Assembly: GCF_001870465.1 (NCBI RefSeq)
Contig: NZ_MDGK01000059.1
Location: 1 to 41,718, forward strand
Direction: 5' to 3'
DNA from: Pseudomonas extremorientalis
GTDB lineage: Bacteria; Pseudomonadota; Gammaproteobacteria; Pseudomonadales; Pseudomonadaceae
DNA: 41,718 nucleotides
How positions within the stretch are numbered: position 1 is the stretch's first letter; each line of letters opens with the position of its first letter. The translations under genes and the position numbers were made by a program. The notes beneath the pieces are model-generated. The model made no database searches and had not been told where the DNA came from. It worked only from the letters and a program-made list of their open reading frames with translations. Positions 15,889 through 23,659 of the stretch are shown here, piece after piece.

Positions 15889-15970
15889 ATCGGGGGCAAG
15901 CCCCCTCCCACACTTGACCGCGTTGATCCTGTTGGAATGGGGTCAATGTGGGAGGGGGCTTGCCCCCGAT
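15889..15970. repeat. REPIN between dihydropyrimidinase and preT genes
   Basis: An inverted REP (from 15889, ATCGGGGGCAAGCCCCC) and a forward REP (TGTGGGAGG from 15957) form a pair able to fold into one long hairpin. It lies inside the presumed pyd operon, starting 7 nt after the stop codon. Confidence 0.9.
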
Positions 15971-16041
15971 GAGGCCAGTGCAAGCAACAAAAAACCAATG
16001 CCCATCAGAGGCAGCACCTCAATAACCGTGAGGCCAACACC

Positions 16042-17409
16042 GTGATCCAGACCCTGACCCACCTCCCCCATCCCGTTGAGGATGGACCGACACTCGCCAG
16101 CCATTTCACCGACCTGGCGCCGCCCCTCAACGCCCGCCAGGCTCAACTGGAAGCCTCGCGCTGCCTGTATTGCTACGACGCGCCCTGCGTGAACGCGTGC
16201 CCCAGCGAAATCGATATCCCGTCGTTCATCCGCAACATCCACACCGAAAACGTGCAAGGCGCGGCGCAGAAGATTCTCTCGGCCAATATCCTCGGCGGCA
16301 GTTGCGCGCGGGTGTGCCCCACCGAAATCCTGTGCCAGCAAGCCTGCGTGCGTAACAACGCCGAAGAATGCGCTCCGGTGCTGATCGGCCTGTTGCAACG
16401 CTACGCCATCGACAACGCGCACTTCAGCGAACACCCCTTCCACCGCGCCGCGCCCACCGGCAAGCGGATTGCCGTGGTCGGTGCCGGGCCTGCCGGTCTG
16501 TCTTGTGCCCATCGCAGTGCCATGCACGGTCACGACGTGGTGATTTTCGAAGCCCGGGAAAAAGCCGGCGGCCTGAATGAATACGGGATCGCCAAGTACA
16601 AACTGGTGGATGACTTTGCGCAGAAGGAGCTGGATTTCCTCTTGCAGATCGGCGGTATCGAGATCCGCCACGGCCAGCGCCTGGGGGACAACCTGACCTT
16701 GAGCGACCTGCACCAGCACTTCGATGCGGTGTTCCTCGGCCTCGGCCTTGCCGCCAGCAAACAGCTCGGCTTGCCGAATGAAGACGCGCCCGGCCTGCTC
16801 GCCGCCACCGACTACATCCGCGAGCTGCGCCAGGCCGACGACCTCACCCAACTGCCCCTGGCCGATCGCTGCATCGTGCTTGGCGCCGGTAACACCGCCG
16901 TCGACATGGCCGTGCAAATGGCCCGCCTCGGCGCCCGCGATGTGAACCTGGTGTACCGCCGCGGCCTGGCGGACATGGGCGCCACCCACCACGAACAGGA
17001 TATCGCCAAGGCCAACCAGGTGCGCCTGCTGACCTGGGCCCAGCCCGAAGCCGTGCTGCTGGATGACCTGGGTCATGTACGCGGCATGCGCTTCCTGCGC
17101 ACGCGCATGGAAAACGGTCGCCTGCACCCCACCGGTGAAACCTTCGAACTGGCCGCCGACGCAATCTTCAAAGCCATCGGCCAGGGTTTCGATAACGAGG
17201 CCCTGCGCGACCCGTTGGCCGAGCAACTGCACCGGGTCGGCGAGCGTATTTTCGTCGACGAACAGCTGCGCACCAGCATTCCCGGGGTGTACGCCGGCGG
17301 CGATTGCGTCAGCCTCGGCCAGGACCTCACCGTGCAGGCGGTGCAACACGGCAAGCTGGCCGCCGAAGCCATGCACGCCCAACTCATGCTGACTGTGGAG
17401 GCTGCGTAA
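16042..17409 (+). CDS. preT: PreT: NAD(H)-dependent dihydropyrimidine dehydrogenase, FAD/FeS subunit
   Basis: With PreA this subunit reduces uracil and thymine to dihydropyrimidines, taking electrons from NAD(P)H through FAD and Fe-S clusters. It is homologous to the N-terminal half of eukaryotic DPD and to GltD-type oxidoreductases. The 455-aa protein has two Cys clusters: C41, C44, C49, C53 (CLYCYDAPCVNACP), and C88, C92, C98, C102. Then come the FAD-binding GAGPAGLSCA, the NAD-binding GAGNTAVDMA, and a C-terminal GDC FAD motif (YAGGDCVS). The start is GTG at 16042 with GAGG upstream. The stop overlaps the preA start by one base, indicating tight coupling. It is slightly longer than E. coli PreT at its N-terminus. 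Confidence 0.93.
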   Translation: MIQTLTHLPHPVEDGPTLASHFTDLAPPLNARQAQLEASRCLYCYDAPCVNACPSEIDIPSFIRNIHTENVQGAAQKILSANILGGSCARVCPTEILCQQACVRNNAEECAPVLIGLLQRYAIDNAHFSEHPFHRAAPTGKRIAVVGAGPAGLSCAHRSAMHGHDVVIFEAREKAGGLNEYGIAKYKLVDDFAQKELDFLLQIGGIEIRHGQRLGDNLTLSDLHQHFDAVFLGLGLAASKQLGLPNEDAPGLLAATDYIRELRQADDLTQLPLADRCIVLGAGNTAVDMAVQMARLGARDVNLVYRRGLADMGATHHEQDIAKANQVRLLTWAQPEAVLLDDLGHVRGMRFLRTRMENGRLHPTGETFELAADAIFKAIGQGFDNEALRDPLAEQLHRVGERIFVDEQLRTSIPGVYAGGDCVSLGQDLTVQAVQHGKLAAEAMHAQLMLTVEAA

Positions 17410-18683
17410 TGGCCGATCTCTCGATTGTGTTCGCCGGTATCAAGGCCCCCAACCCTTTCTGGCTGGCCTCCGCGCCGCCCACCGACAAAGCCTACAACGT
17501 GGTCCGCGCCTTCGAAGCCGGCTGGGGCGGCGTGGTGTGGAAAACCCTGGGCGAAGACCCGGCGGCGGTCAACGTGTCGTCACGCTACTCGGCGCACTAC
17601 GGCGCCAACCGGGAAGTGCTGGGCATCAACAATATCGAGCTGATCACCGACCGCTCGCTGGAGATCAACCTGCGGGAAATCACCCAGGTGAAAAAGGACT
17701 GGCCCGACCGTGCACTCATCGTGTCGCTGATGGTGCCGTGCGTCGAAGAGTCCTGGAAAAACATCCTGCCGCTGGTTGAAGCCACGGGTTGCGACGGCAT
17801 CGAGCTGAACTTCGGCTGCCCCCACGGCATGCCCGAACGCGGCATGGGCGCGGCGGTGGGCCAGGTGCCGGAGTACGTGGAACAGGTGACGCGCTGGTGC
17901 AAGACGTACTGCTCGCTGCCAGTGATCGTCAAGCTCACCCCGAACATCACCGATATCCGCGTAGCAGCGCGGGCGGCGTACCGCGGCGGTGCGGATGCGG
18001 TGTCACTGATCAACACCATCAACTCCATCACCAGCGTGGACCTGGAACGCATGGTCGCCCTGCCGGTAGTCGGCACCCAGAGCACCCACGGCGGTTACTG
18101 CGGTTCGGCGGTGAAGCCGATTGCGCTGAACATGGTCGCCGAAATCGCCCGCGACCCGCAGACCCAGGGCCTGCCGATCTGCGGCATTGGCGGCATCGGC
18201 AACTGGCGCGATGCGGCGGAGTTCGTCGCCCTGGGCTGCGGCGCGGTGCAGGTGTGCACGGCGGCAATGCTGCATGGCTTTCGCATTGTGGAGGAAATGA
18301 AGGACGGGCTGTCGCGCTGGATGGACACCCAGGGTTACACCAGCCTGCAGGAGTTCTCCGGGCGAGCGGTGGGCAACACCACGGATTGGAAGTACCTGGA
18401 TATCAACTACCAGGTGATCGCCAGGATCGATCAGGCCGCCTGCATTGGCTGCGGGCGTTGCCATATCGCCTGCGAAGACACCTCGCACCAGGCCATTGCC
18501 AGCCTGAAACAGGCGGATGGCACGCATAAATATGAGGTGATCGACGATGAGTGCGTGGGCTGCAACCTATGCCAGATCACCTGTCCGGTGGCCGATTGCA
18601 TCGAGATGGTACCGATAGACACCGGCAAGCCGTTTTTGAATTGGACGCAGGATCCGAGGAATCCCTACCGGGAGGCTGTGTAG
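17409..18683 (+). CDS. preA: PreA: dihydropyrimidine dehydrogenase catalytic subunit
   Basis: This FMN-dependent subunit carries pyrimidine reduction. The 424-aa protein has a dihydroorotate-dehydrogenase-like barrel. The active-site Cys is C136 in NFGCPHGMPERGMG, GTQSTHGGYCG and GIGGIGNWRDA are phosphate/FMN regions, and the C-terminus has a two-cluster ferredoxin domain (CIGCGRCHIAC and CVGCNLCQITC). The ATG at 17409 overlaps the preT stop (TAATG); an upstream in-frame start at 17304 lies within preT and is rejected. Order, coupling and domain split match the bacterial two-subunit enzyme. A REPIN follows the stop. Confidence 0.94.
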   Translation: MADLSIVFAGIKAPNPFWLASAPPTDKAYNVVRAFEAGWGGVVWKTLGEDPAAVNVSSRYSAHYGANREVLGINNIELITDRSLEINLREITQVKKDWPDRALIVSLMVPCVEESWKNILPLVEATGCDGIELNFGCPHGMPERGMGAAVGQVPEYVEQVTRWCKTYCSLPVIVKLTPNITDIRVAARAAYRGGADAVSLINTINSITSVDLERMVALPVVGTQSTHGGYCGSAVKPIALNMVAEIARDPQTQGLPICGIGGIGNWRDAAEFVALGCGAVQVCTAAMLHGFRIVEEMKDGLSRWMDTQGYTSLQEFSGRAVGNTTDWKYLDINYQVIARIDQAACIGCGRCHIACEDTSHQAIASLKQADGTHKYEVIDDECVGCNLCQITCPVADCIEMVPIDTGKPFLNWTQDPRNPYREAV

Positions 18684-18697
18684 GCCTTTAGACCGGC

Positions 18698-18780
18698 ATC
18701 GGGGGCAAGCCCCCTCCCACATTCGACCGCATTCTTTCAGGTGAAATGCAGTCAGGTGTGGGAGGGGGCTTGCCCCCGAT
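18698..18780. repeat. REPIN downstream of preA
   Basis: An inverted REP starts at 18698 (ATCGGGGGCAAGCCCCC) and a forward REP at 18757 (TGTGGGAGG); both arms are intact. It lies between the convergent preA and TetR regulator genes, where it may also help end transcription. Confidence 0.9.
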
Positions 18781-18803
18781 GAGGCCCTCAGCCCCAACAA
18801 AGA

Positions 18804-19424
18804 TCAAGGCTCCAACCCAATCCCCCGCAAAATCACACTGGTCACCGTCTGGATCGCCTTCTCGAACTGCATATCTGACAACGGCTGGTGATCATTCAAG
18901 ATTTTTACCTGGTGATCAAAGTCCGCATAGTGCTGGGTCGAGGCCCAGATCATGTACAGCAGGCTCGATGGCTCCACCGGCAGGATGCGTTTGTCCTCCA
19001 CCCATTGGCGAATTTTCGCTTCCTTCATCTTGGCCCAGTCGTACAGGCTTTCATCTAGCGCCTCACCCAGGGTCGGCGCGCCGTGGATGATTTCGTTGGC
19101 CCAGACTTTCGAACCATACGGCCGCGTGCGCGAGCGCTGCATCTTGGCGCGGATGTAGCTGCTGAGCACCACCCGGGGGTCGTCGAAGGTCTCGAAGCTC
19201 AGGGCGTCCTGCTTCCACACTTCCAGCAGGTCGAACAGCACGGCGCTGTACAGCTCGCTCTTGGTGGTGAAGTAGTAATGCAGGTTGGAGCGCGGCAGTT
19301 GCACTTCTTCAGCGATGTCGGCCATGGCGGTGCTGCCGTAGCCTTTTTCGGCGAAGATTTTCTCCGCGGCCAGCAGGATTTTTTCGACGTTGACCCGACG
19401 AATTCCGATCTTGTGATTGCCCAT
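18804..19424 (-). CDS. RutR/PydR-type TetR-family regulator
   Basis: The 206-aa repressor has an N-terminal helix-turn-helix (AEKIFAEKGYGSTAMADIAEEV, followed by PRSNLHYYFTTKSELY) and the YcdC/RutR-type ligand domain. The segment LLYMIWASTQHYADF is close to the same region of E. coli RutR, which senses uracil and thymine. Position beside preA supports control of the pyrimidine cluster. The start chosen is ATG at 19424 (MGNHKIG, with GGGAG upstream); longer in-frame starts add about 43 residues unlike the family. It is divergent from the acetyltransferase gene and convergent with preA. Its operator is not identified; palindromes in the 13852-14441 region are candidates. Confidence 0.88.
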   Translation of the reverse strand: MGNHKIGIRRVNVEKILLAAEKIFAEKGYGSTAMADIAEEVQLPRSNLHYYFTTKSELYSAVLFDLLEVWKQDALSFETFDDPRVVLSSYIRAKMQRSRTRPYGSKVWANEIIHGAPTLGEALDESLYDWAKMKEAKIRQWVEDKRILPVEPSSLLYMIWASTQHYADFDHQVKILNDHQPLSDMQFEKAIQTVTSVILRGIGLEP

Positions 19425-19567
19425 AAGGGCTCCCTGACAACAACTTGGCTTAAAGACTACCATCGGCTCTAGATCGGGGCGACAGGCCATAGTGAAACTT
19501 CTGACGCGAACCTTTCCCCCGGAAATCGGATTGGTTAGGATCGCGGTCCCCATGAAGGATCATTGCA

Positions 19568-20011
19568 ATGACTATTCGACCTCGTGTGGCCACCGACGAC
19601 CCCGTGCTGGGAGCACTGTGGGAACGCTCGGTGCGCGCCACCCATGACTTCCTCCCCGAGGATGACATTCAACGTTTGCTGCCCCTGGTACGCGACACCT
19701 ACCTGCCGATGCCTGCCCTGGAAGTGTGGGTGTATGAAGATCAACAAGGCATCGCCGGTTTTATCGGTACCGGCGGGAACAATGTGGAGATGCTGTTTAT
19801 CGACCCCGAGCGTCGTGGCCAGGGCATCGGCCGCCAGTTGCTGGACCACGCCCGTGCCCGTCACGACACGCTCACCGTCGATGTAAACGAACAAAACCCA
19901 CAAGCCGTGGGGTTCTACCTGCACTATGGTTTTATCCAGGTCGCGCGCTCGCCGCTGGATGGCGAAGGCAAGCCCTTTCCCTTGCTGCACATGGCTCTAC
20001 CGACTCCCTGA
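19568..20011 (+). CDS. YjaB-like GNAT acetyltransferase
   Basis: The 147-aa GNAT-fold protein has the acetyl-CoA loop in MLFIDPERRGQGIGRQLLDHA (R-x-x-G-x-G/A pattern) and the C-terminal VNEQNPQAVGFYLHYGF. The segments SVRATHDFL, VNEQN-QAVGFY and GKPFPLLHM match E. coli YjaB closely, a protein acetyltransferase of loosely defined role. The ATG at 19568 follows GAAGGA. It ends 18 nt before copC on the same strand, so it may be cotranscribed with the copper genes. Substrate is unknown. Confidence 0.85.
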   Translation: MTIRPRVATDDPVLGALWERSVRATHDFLPEDDIQRLLPLVRDTYLPMPALEVWVYEDQQGIAGFIGTGGNNVEMLFIDPERRGQGIGRQLLDHARARHDTLTVDVNEQNPQAVGFYLHYGFIQVARSPLDGEGKPFPLLHMALPTP

Positions 20012-20029
20012 CCCCGAAGGTATTGAACA

Positions 20030-20395
20030 ATGTTGATCAAGAAAAGCCTCACCACCCTCGCCCTGCTCGCCTCCTTGCTCGGCGCCTCGGCAGCGTTTGC
20101 CCACGCCCACCTCAAGGCTGCGGAGCCAGCGGCCGACAGCAGCGTCGCTGCGCCCAAGGACCTGCGCCTGACCTTCAGCGAAGGCGTCGAAGCCACCTTC
20201 ACCAAGGTGTCCCTGAGCAAGGACGGCACCGAAATCGCGATCAAGGGCCTGGAAACGCCGGACGCCGACAAGAAAGTGCTGGTGGTCACCCCGGCCGCCC
20301 CGTTGGCCGCCGGCACCTACAAAGTGGTGTGGAACGCGGTCTCGGTCGACACCCACAAGAGCAACGGCGAATACAGCTTCAAAGTCGGCCAGTAA
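20030..20395 (+). CDS. copC: CopC-like periplasmic copper-binding protein
   Basis: The 121-aa protein has a Sec signal peptide ending AFA, so the mature protein begins with H25 (HAHLKAAEP), the N-terminal His of the CopC Cu(II) site. The conserved VDTHKSNGEYSF near the C-terminus provides the Asp and His ligands. Met-rich Cu(I) loops are absent, which fits the Cu(II)-only CopC class. It is followed at 3 nt by copD. Together they are thought to take copper across the inner membrane or buffer it in the periplasm. The start has GAAGG upstream. Confidence 0.9.
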   Translation: MLIKKSLTTLALLASLLGASAAFAHAHLKAAEPAADSSVAAPKDLRLTFSEGVEATFTKVSLSKDGTEIAIKGLETPDADKKVLVVTPAAPLAAGTYKVVWNAVSVDTHKSNGEYSFKVGQ

Positions 20396-20398
20396 CCC

Positions 20399-21256
20399 AT
20401 GGCTACCCTGCTGGTGCTGTGCCGTTTCCTGCATTTCAGCGTCGTGTTGTTGATGTTCGGGGCCTGCGCATTCAGGCCCTGGCTGCTCGGCGCTGCACCG
20501 CAACCGGCGCTGGACCGACAACTTGAGCGGATCACCCGGGGGCTGGCCTGGCTGGGGCTGGGCTCCGGTCTCGCCTGGCTGTTACTGATCACCGCGAGCA
20601 TGGCCGGCCGCTGGGACGCGGCATTGCAGCCGGCCACCGTACAGCTGGTGCTGGGCAAGACCTTCTTTGGCCAGGTGTGGGTGTGGCATCTGTTGCTGAA
20701 CCTGCTGCTGGTGATCGTGTTGGTCAAACCATGGCCGATGATGCGCCTGCCAGTGATCGCACTGCTGCTGGCGACACTGGCACCGGTCGGCCATGGCGCC
20801 ATGCTGGACGGACTCAGCGGCAGATTGCTGATCCTCAATCAGGTGGTGCACCTGGTGTGTGTCGGTGCCTGGCTCGGCGGGTTGCTGCTGTTGGTGTTGA
20901 TCCTGCGCCAATCCCCGCCTGTTGCGCTGGAGCCGATCCTGCGACGGTTCAGCGGTGTGGGTTATGGCCTGGTCGCCGGCTTGCTGGTGACTGGCTTGAT
21001 CAACGTGCGTGTACTCACCGGGCAACTGTGGCCTACACCGTTGTTCAACGGGTTCGCCCTGATTCTGTTGATCAAGGTGCTGCTGGTGCTGGGCATGTTG
21101 GCCCTGGCGCTGCTGAACCGGCTGCGTATCGAGCGCTGTGAAGAACGCCTGGGCAGCCTGAAGGCCAGCGTGAAGCTGGAGTGGGTGCTGGGGATTGCCG
21201 CCGTCGCCGCCGTTTCCCTCCTGGGCACCTTGCCGCCGATGCTCATGGTTGACTGA
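20399..21256 (+). CDS. copD: CopD: copper homeostasis membrane protein
   Basis: The 285-aa inner-membrane protein has about 8 hydrophobic segments and belongs to the CopD/YebZ family. Conserved His are placed in or near helices (for example RFLHFSVV, VWVWHLLLN, GHGAMLDG, VVHLVCVGAWLGG). It is thought to transport copper delivered by CopC into the cytoplasm, although direct evidence in the family is limited. It begins 3 nt after the copC stop, so the pair is coupled. A single REP follows the gene. Confidence 0.9.
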   Translation: MATLLVLCRFLHFSVVLLMFGACAFRPWLLGAAPQPALDRQLERITRGLAWLGLGSGLAWLLLITASMAGRWDAALQPATVQLVLGKTFFGQVWVWHLLLNLLLVIVLVKPWPMMRLPVIALLLATLAPVGHGAMLDGLSGRLLILNQVVHLVCVGAWLGGLLLLVLILRQSPPVALEPILRRFSGVGYGLVAGLLVTGLINVRVLTGQLWPTPLFNGFALILLIKVLLVLGMLALALLNRLRIERCEERLGSLKASVKLEWVLGIAAVAAVSLLGTLPPMLMVD

Positions 21257-21267
21257 AACACACCGTC

Positions 21268-21290
21268 ATCGGGGGCAAGCCCCCTCATAC
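21268..21290 (-). repeat. Single degenerate REP after copD
   Basis: ATCGGGGGCAAGCCCCCTC is intact but the outer arm reads ATACA instead of CCACA. No partner REP is nearby, so this is a decayed half-REPIN. Confidence 0.8.
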
Positions 21291-21331
21291 ATTGAACCTC
21301 CACACCGAGCAGGTCATCGTATAACTTCTAC

Positions 21332-21360
21332 TTGACAGCGCCTGAAAACCTCGCAAATAT
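21332..21360 (+). promoter_or_regulatory. Putative sigma-70 promoter of the OprD-family porin
   Basis: A perfect -35 TTGACA (21332-21337) is followed after 17 bp by AAATAT (21355-21360), a weak -10. The operator motif at 21371 starts just downstream, near the expected transcription start. Confidence 0.45.
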
Positions 21361-21370
21361 CGCACTCAAT

Positions 21371-21392
21371 GTTGTACGACAACGTATGACAA
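21371..21392. promoter_or_regulatory. GntR/FadR-type operator of the porin gene
   Basis: GTTGTACGACAAC (21371-21383) is a palindrome with arms GTTGT/ACAAC around ACG. It is followed by GTATGACAA, the inverted form of TTGTCATAC. The same 13-bp motif with two changes occurs at 22798 before udh, at almost the same distance from its -35 box. Confidence 0.6.
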
Positions 21393-21426
21393 ATAATAAA
21401 AACAACAAAAGAAAGGGAGCTTCACT

Positions 21427-22689
21427 GTGAGTTCACTCGCCCGCAATTCCTCCGTTCGCCTGGGTGTTATCGGCCTCGGCAGCCTGGCCTTCACCTTGCC
21501 CCTCGCCGCTTCGGCAGAAGGCTTCGTCGACGATGCCAAAGCCACGCTCAACCTGCGCAACGCCTACTTCAACCGCAACTTCACCAACCCGAGCAACCCT
21601 CAGGGCAAGGCCGAAGAGTGGACGCAGAACTTCATCCTCGATGCCAAGTCCGGCTACACCACAGGCACGGTGGGCTTCGGTATTGATGTGCTGGGCCTGT
21701 ATTCGCAAAAGCTCGATGGCGGTAAAGGCACCGGCGGTACGCAGTTGCTGCCGATCCACAGCGATGGTCGCCCGGCCGATAACTTCGGACGCCTGGGTGT
21801 GGCGCTGAAAACCAAGCTGTCGAAGACCGAGCTGAAAGTCGGCGAATGGATGCCGGTACTGCCGATCCTGCGCTCCGACGATGGCCGTTCCCTGCCCCAG
21901 ACCTTCCGTGGCGGCCAGGTCACGTCCAATGAGATCGCCGGCCTGACCCTCTACGGCGGGCAGTTTCGCGGCAACAGCCCGCGCAACGACGCGAGCATGG
22001 AAGACATGTTCATGAACGGCAAGGCCGCGTTCACCTCCGACCGTTTCAACTTTGGTGGTGGCGAATACAGCTTCAACGACAAACGCACCCAGGTCGGCGT
22101 GTGGTATGCCGAACTCACCGACATCTACCAGCAGCAGTATTTCAACCTGACCCACAGCCAACCCGTGGGCGACTGGACCCTGGGCGCCAACCTCGGCTTT
22201 TTCACCGGCAAGGAAGATGGCAGCGCGCTGGCCGGCGACCTCGACAACAAGACCGCCTTCGCCCTGCTCTCGGCCAGGTACAACGGCAACACCTTCTATG
22301 TAGGCCTGCAAAAACTCACCGGCGACAGCGTGTGGATGCGGGTCAATGGAGCCAGCGGCGGCACCCTGGCCAACGACAGCTACAACGCCAGCTACGACAA
22401 CGCCAAGGAGAAATCCTGGCAGGTGCGCCATGACTTCAACTTCGTGGTGCTCGGCATTCCGGGGCTGACCCTGATGAACCGCTACATCAGCGGCAGCAAC
22501 GTTCACACCGGGGCGATCACCGATGGCAAGGAATGGGGTCGCGAATCGGAGTTGGCCTACACCGTACAGAGCGGTGCACTCAAGGACTTGAACGTGCGCT
22601 GGCGCAACTCGACCATGCGTCGGGATTTCAGCAATAACGAGTTCGACGAGAACCGGCTCTTTATCAGCTACCCGATTTCGCTGCTGTAG
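21427..22689 (+). CDS. OprD-family outer-membrane porin (probable hexuronate porin)
   Basis: This substrate-specific outer-membrane channel has 420 aa, GTG start, GGGAG upstream, and a signal peptide ending ASA. The mature part begins EGFVDDAKATLNLRNAYFNRNF, typical of OprD proteins. The motif KVGEWMPVLPILRSDDGRSLPQTFRGG lines the family's third strands, and beta-barrel alternation continues to the terminal ISYPISLL. It lies directly before the uronate genes, and its promoter shares their operator, so uptake of galacturonate or glucuronate is the best inference. The family in general serves amino acids, aromatic acids and sugar acids. Confidence 0.92.
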   Translation: MSSLARNSSVRLGVIGLGSLAFTLPLAASAEGFVDDAKATLNLRNAYFNRNFTNPSNPQGKAEEWTQNFILDAKSGYTTGTVGFGIDVLGLYSQKLDGGKGTGGTQLLPIHSDGRPADNFGRLGVALKTKLSKTELKVGEWMPVLPILRSDDGRSLPQTFRGGQVTSNEIAGLTLYGGQFRGNSPRNDASMEDMFMNGKAAFTSDRFNFGGGEYSFNDKRTQVGVWYAELTDIYQQQYFNLTHSQPVGDWTLGANLGFFTGKEDGSALAGDLDNKTAFALLSARYNGNTFYVGLQKLTGDSVWMRVNGASGGTLANDSYNASYDNAKEKSWQVRHDFNFVVLGIPGLTLMNRYISGSNVHTGAITDGKEWGRESELAYTVQSGALKDLNVRWRNSTMRRDFSNNEFDENRLFISYPISLL

Positions 22690-22759
22690 GTTTCGGACCG
22701 GGCGCAGACGTCGAGTCAATGCATATCCCGCATTTGAAACCCCATCGTCTGTATTAGCG

Positions 22760-22789
22760 TTGACAACCCAGGGAATCCCTAACGATACT
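22760..22789 (+). promoter_or_regulatory. Putative sigma-70 promoter of the udh operon
   Basis: TTGACA (22760-22765) and GATACT (22784-22789) are separated by 18 bp. The shared operator begins 9 bp downstream of the -10 box. Confidence 0.5.
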
Positions 22790-22797
22790 TCGATATA

Positions 22798-22810
22798 GTC
22801 ATACGACAAC
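22798..22810. promoter_or_regulatory. GntR/FadR-type operator of the udh operon
   Basis: GTCATACGACAAC matches 11 of 13 bases of the porin-gene site GTTGTACGACAAC, with an identical right half. It lies 38 bp from the start of its -35 box; the porin site lies 39 bp from its own. Confidence 0.6.
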
Positions 22811-22832
22811 CTACAACAACAATGGAACCCTC

Positions 22833-23657
22833 ATGACCACTTCCACAACCACGCCTGTTCCATTCAACCGCCTGCTGCTCACCGGTGCTGCCGGCGGCCT
22901 CGGCAAAGTCCTGCGCGAACGCCTGCGCCCCTACGCCAACGTGCTGCGCCTGTCGGACATCGCCAACATGGCGCCGGCCGCCGACGCGTCCGAAGAAGTG
23001 CAGACCTGCGACCTTTCCGACAAGCAAGCTGTGCACCACCTGGTGGAAGGCGTCGACGCCATCCTGCACTTCGGCGGCGTATCGGTTGAGCGTTCGTTCG
23101 AAGAAGTGCTCGGCGCCAATATCTGCGGGATTTTCCATATCTACGAAGCCGCCCGCCGCCACGGCGTGAAGCGTGTGATCTTCGCCAGTTCCAACCATGT
23201 GATCGGCTTCTACAAGCAGGGTGAACAGCTCGACGCCCACTCGCCGCGCCGCCCGGACAGCTACTACGGCTTGTCCAAGTCCTACGGCGAAGACATGGCC
23301 AGTTTCTACTTCGACCGCTATGGCATCGAGACCGTGAGCATCCGCATCGGCTCGTCGTTCCCGGAGCCGCAGAACCGCCGGATGATGCACACCTGGCTGA
23401 GTTTCGATGACCTCACACAGTTGCTGGAACGTGCGCTGTACACGCCCAACGTCGGCCATACCGTGGTGTACGGCATGTCGGATAACCTCGACACCTGGTG
23501 GGACAACCGCTACGCCGCGCACCTGGGCTTTGCGCCCAAGGACAGCTCGGAAGTGTTCCGCGCCCAGGTCGAGACCCAGCCACCCGTGGCCGCCGATGAC
23601 CCGGCCAAGGTCTACCAGGGTGGCGCGTTCTGCGCGGCCGGGCCGTTCGGGGACTGA
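22833..23657 (+). CDS. udh: Uronate dehydrogenase (NAD+)
   Basis: This 274-aa extended short-chain dehydrogenase oxidises D-galacturonate or D-glucuronate to the 1,5-aldarolactone, the first step of the oxidative hexuronate pathway. The NAD-binding GAAGGLG is at 18-24, and D60 in CDLSD lies near the adenine site. The catalytic Tyr/Lys pair is Y145 and K149 (YYGLSKSYGED). The characteristic family segment IRIGSSFPEPQNRRMMHTW follows. Length and motifs fit known Pseudomonas and Agrobacterium Udh. The lactonase gene starts 2 nt after its stop, so lactone product and next enzyme are directly linked. Confidence 0.95.
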   Translation: MTTSTTTPVPFNRLLLTGAAGGLGKVLRERLRPYANVLRLSDIANMAPAADASEEVQTCDLSDKQAVHHLVEGVDAILHFGGVSVERSFEEVLGANICGIFHIYEAARRHGVKRVIFASSNHVIGFYKQGEQLDAHSPRRPDSYYGLSKSYGEDMASFYFDRYGIETVSIRIGSSFPEPQNRRMMHTWLSFDDLTQLLERALYTPNVGHTVVYGMSDNLDTWWDNRYAAHLGFAPKDSSEVFRAQVETQPPVAADDPAKVYQGGAFCAAGPFGD

Positions 23658-23659
23658 CC

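Noticed and set aside
17304..17408. N-terminal extension of preA
   Set aside because: It lies within the end of preT; the ATG at 17409 overlaps the preT stop and starts the family sequence.
19425..19553. 43-residue N-terminal extension of the TetR regulator
   Set aside because: No similarity to the family and no better ribosome site than the ATG at 19424.
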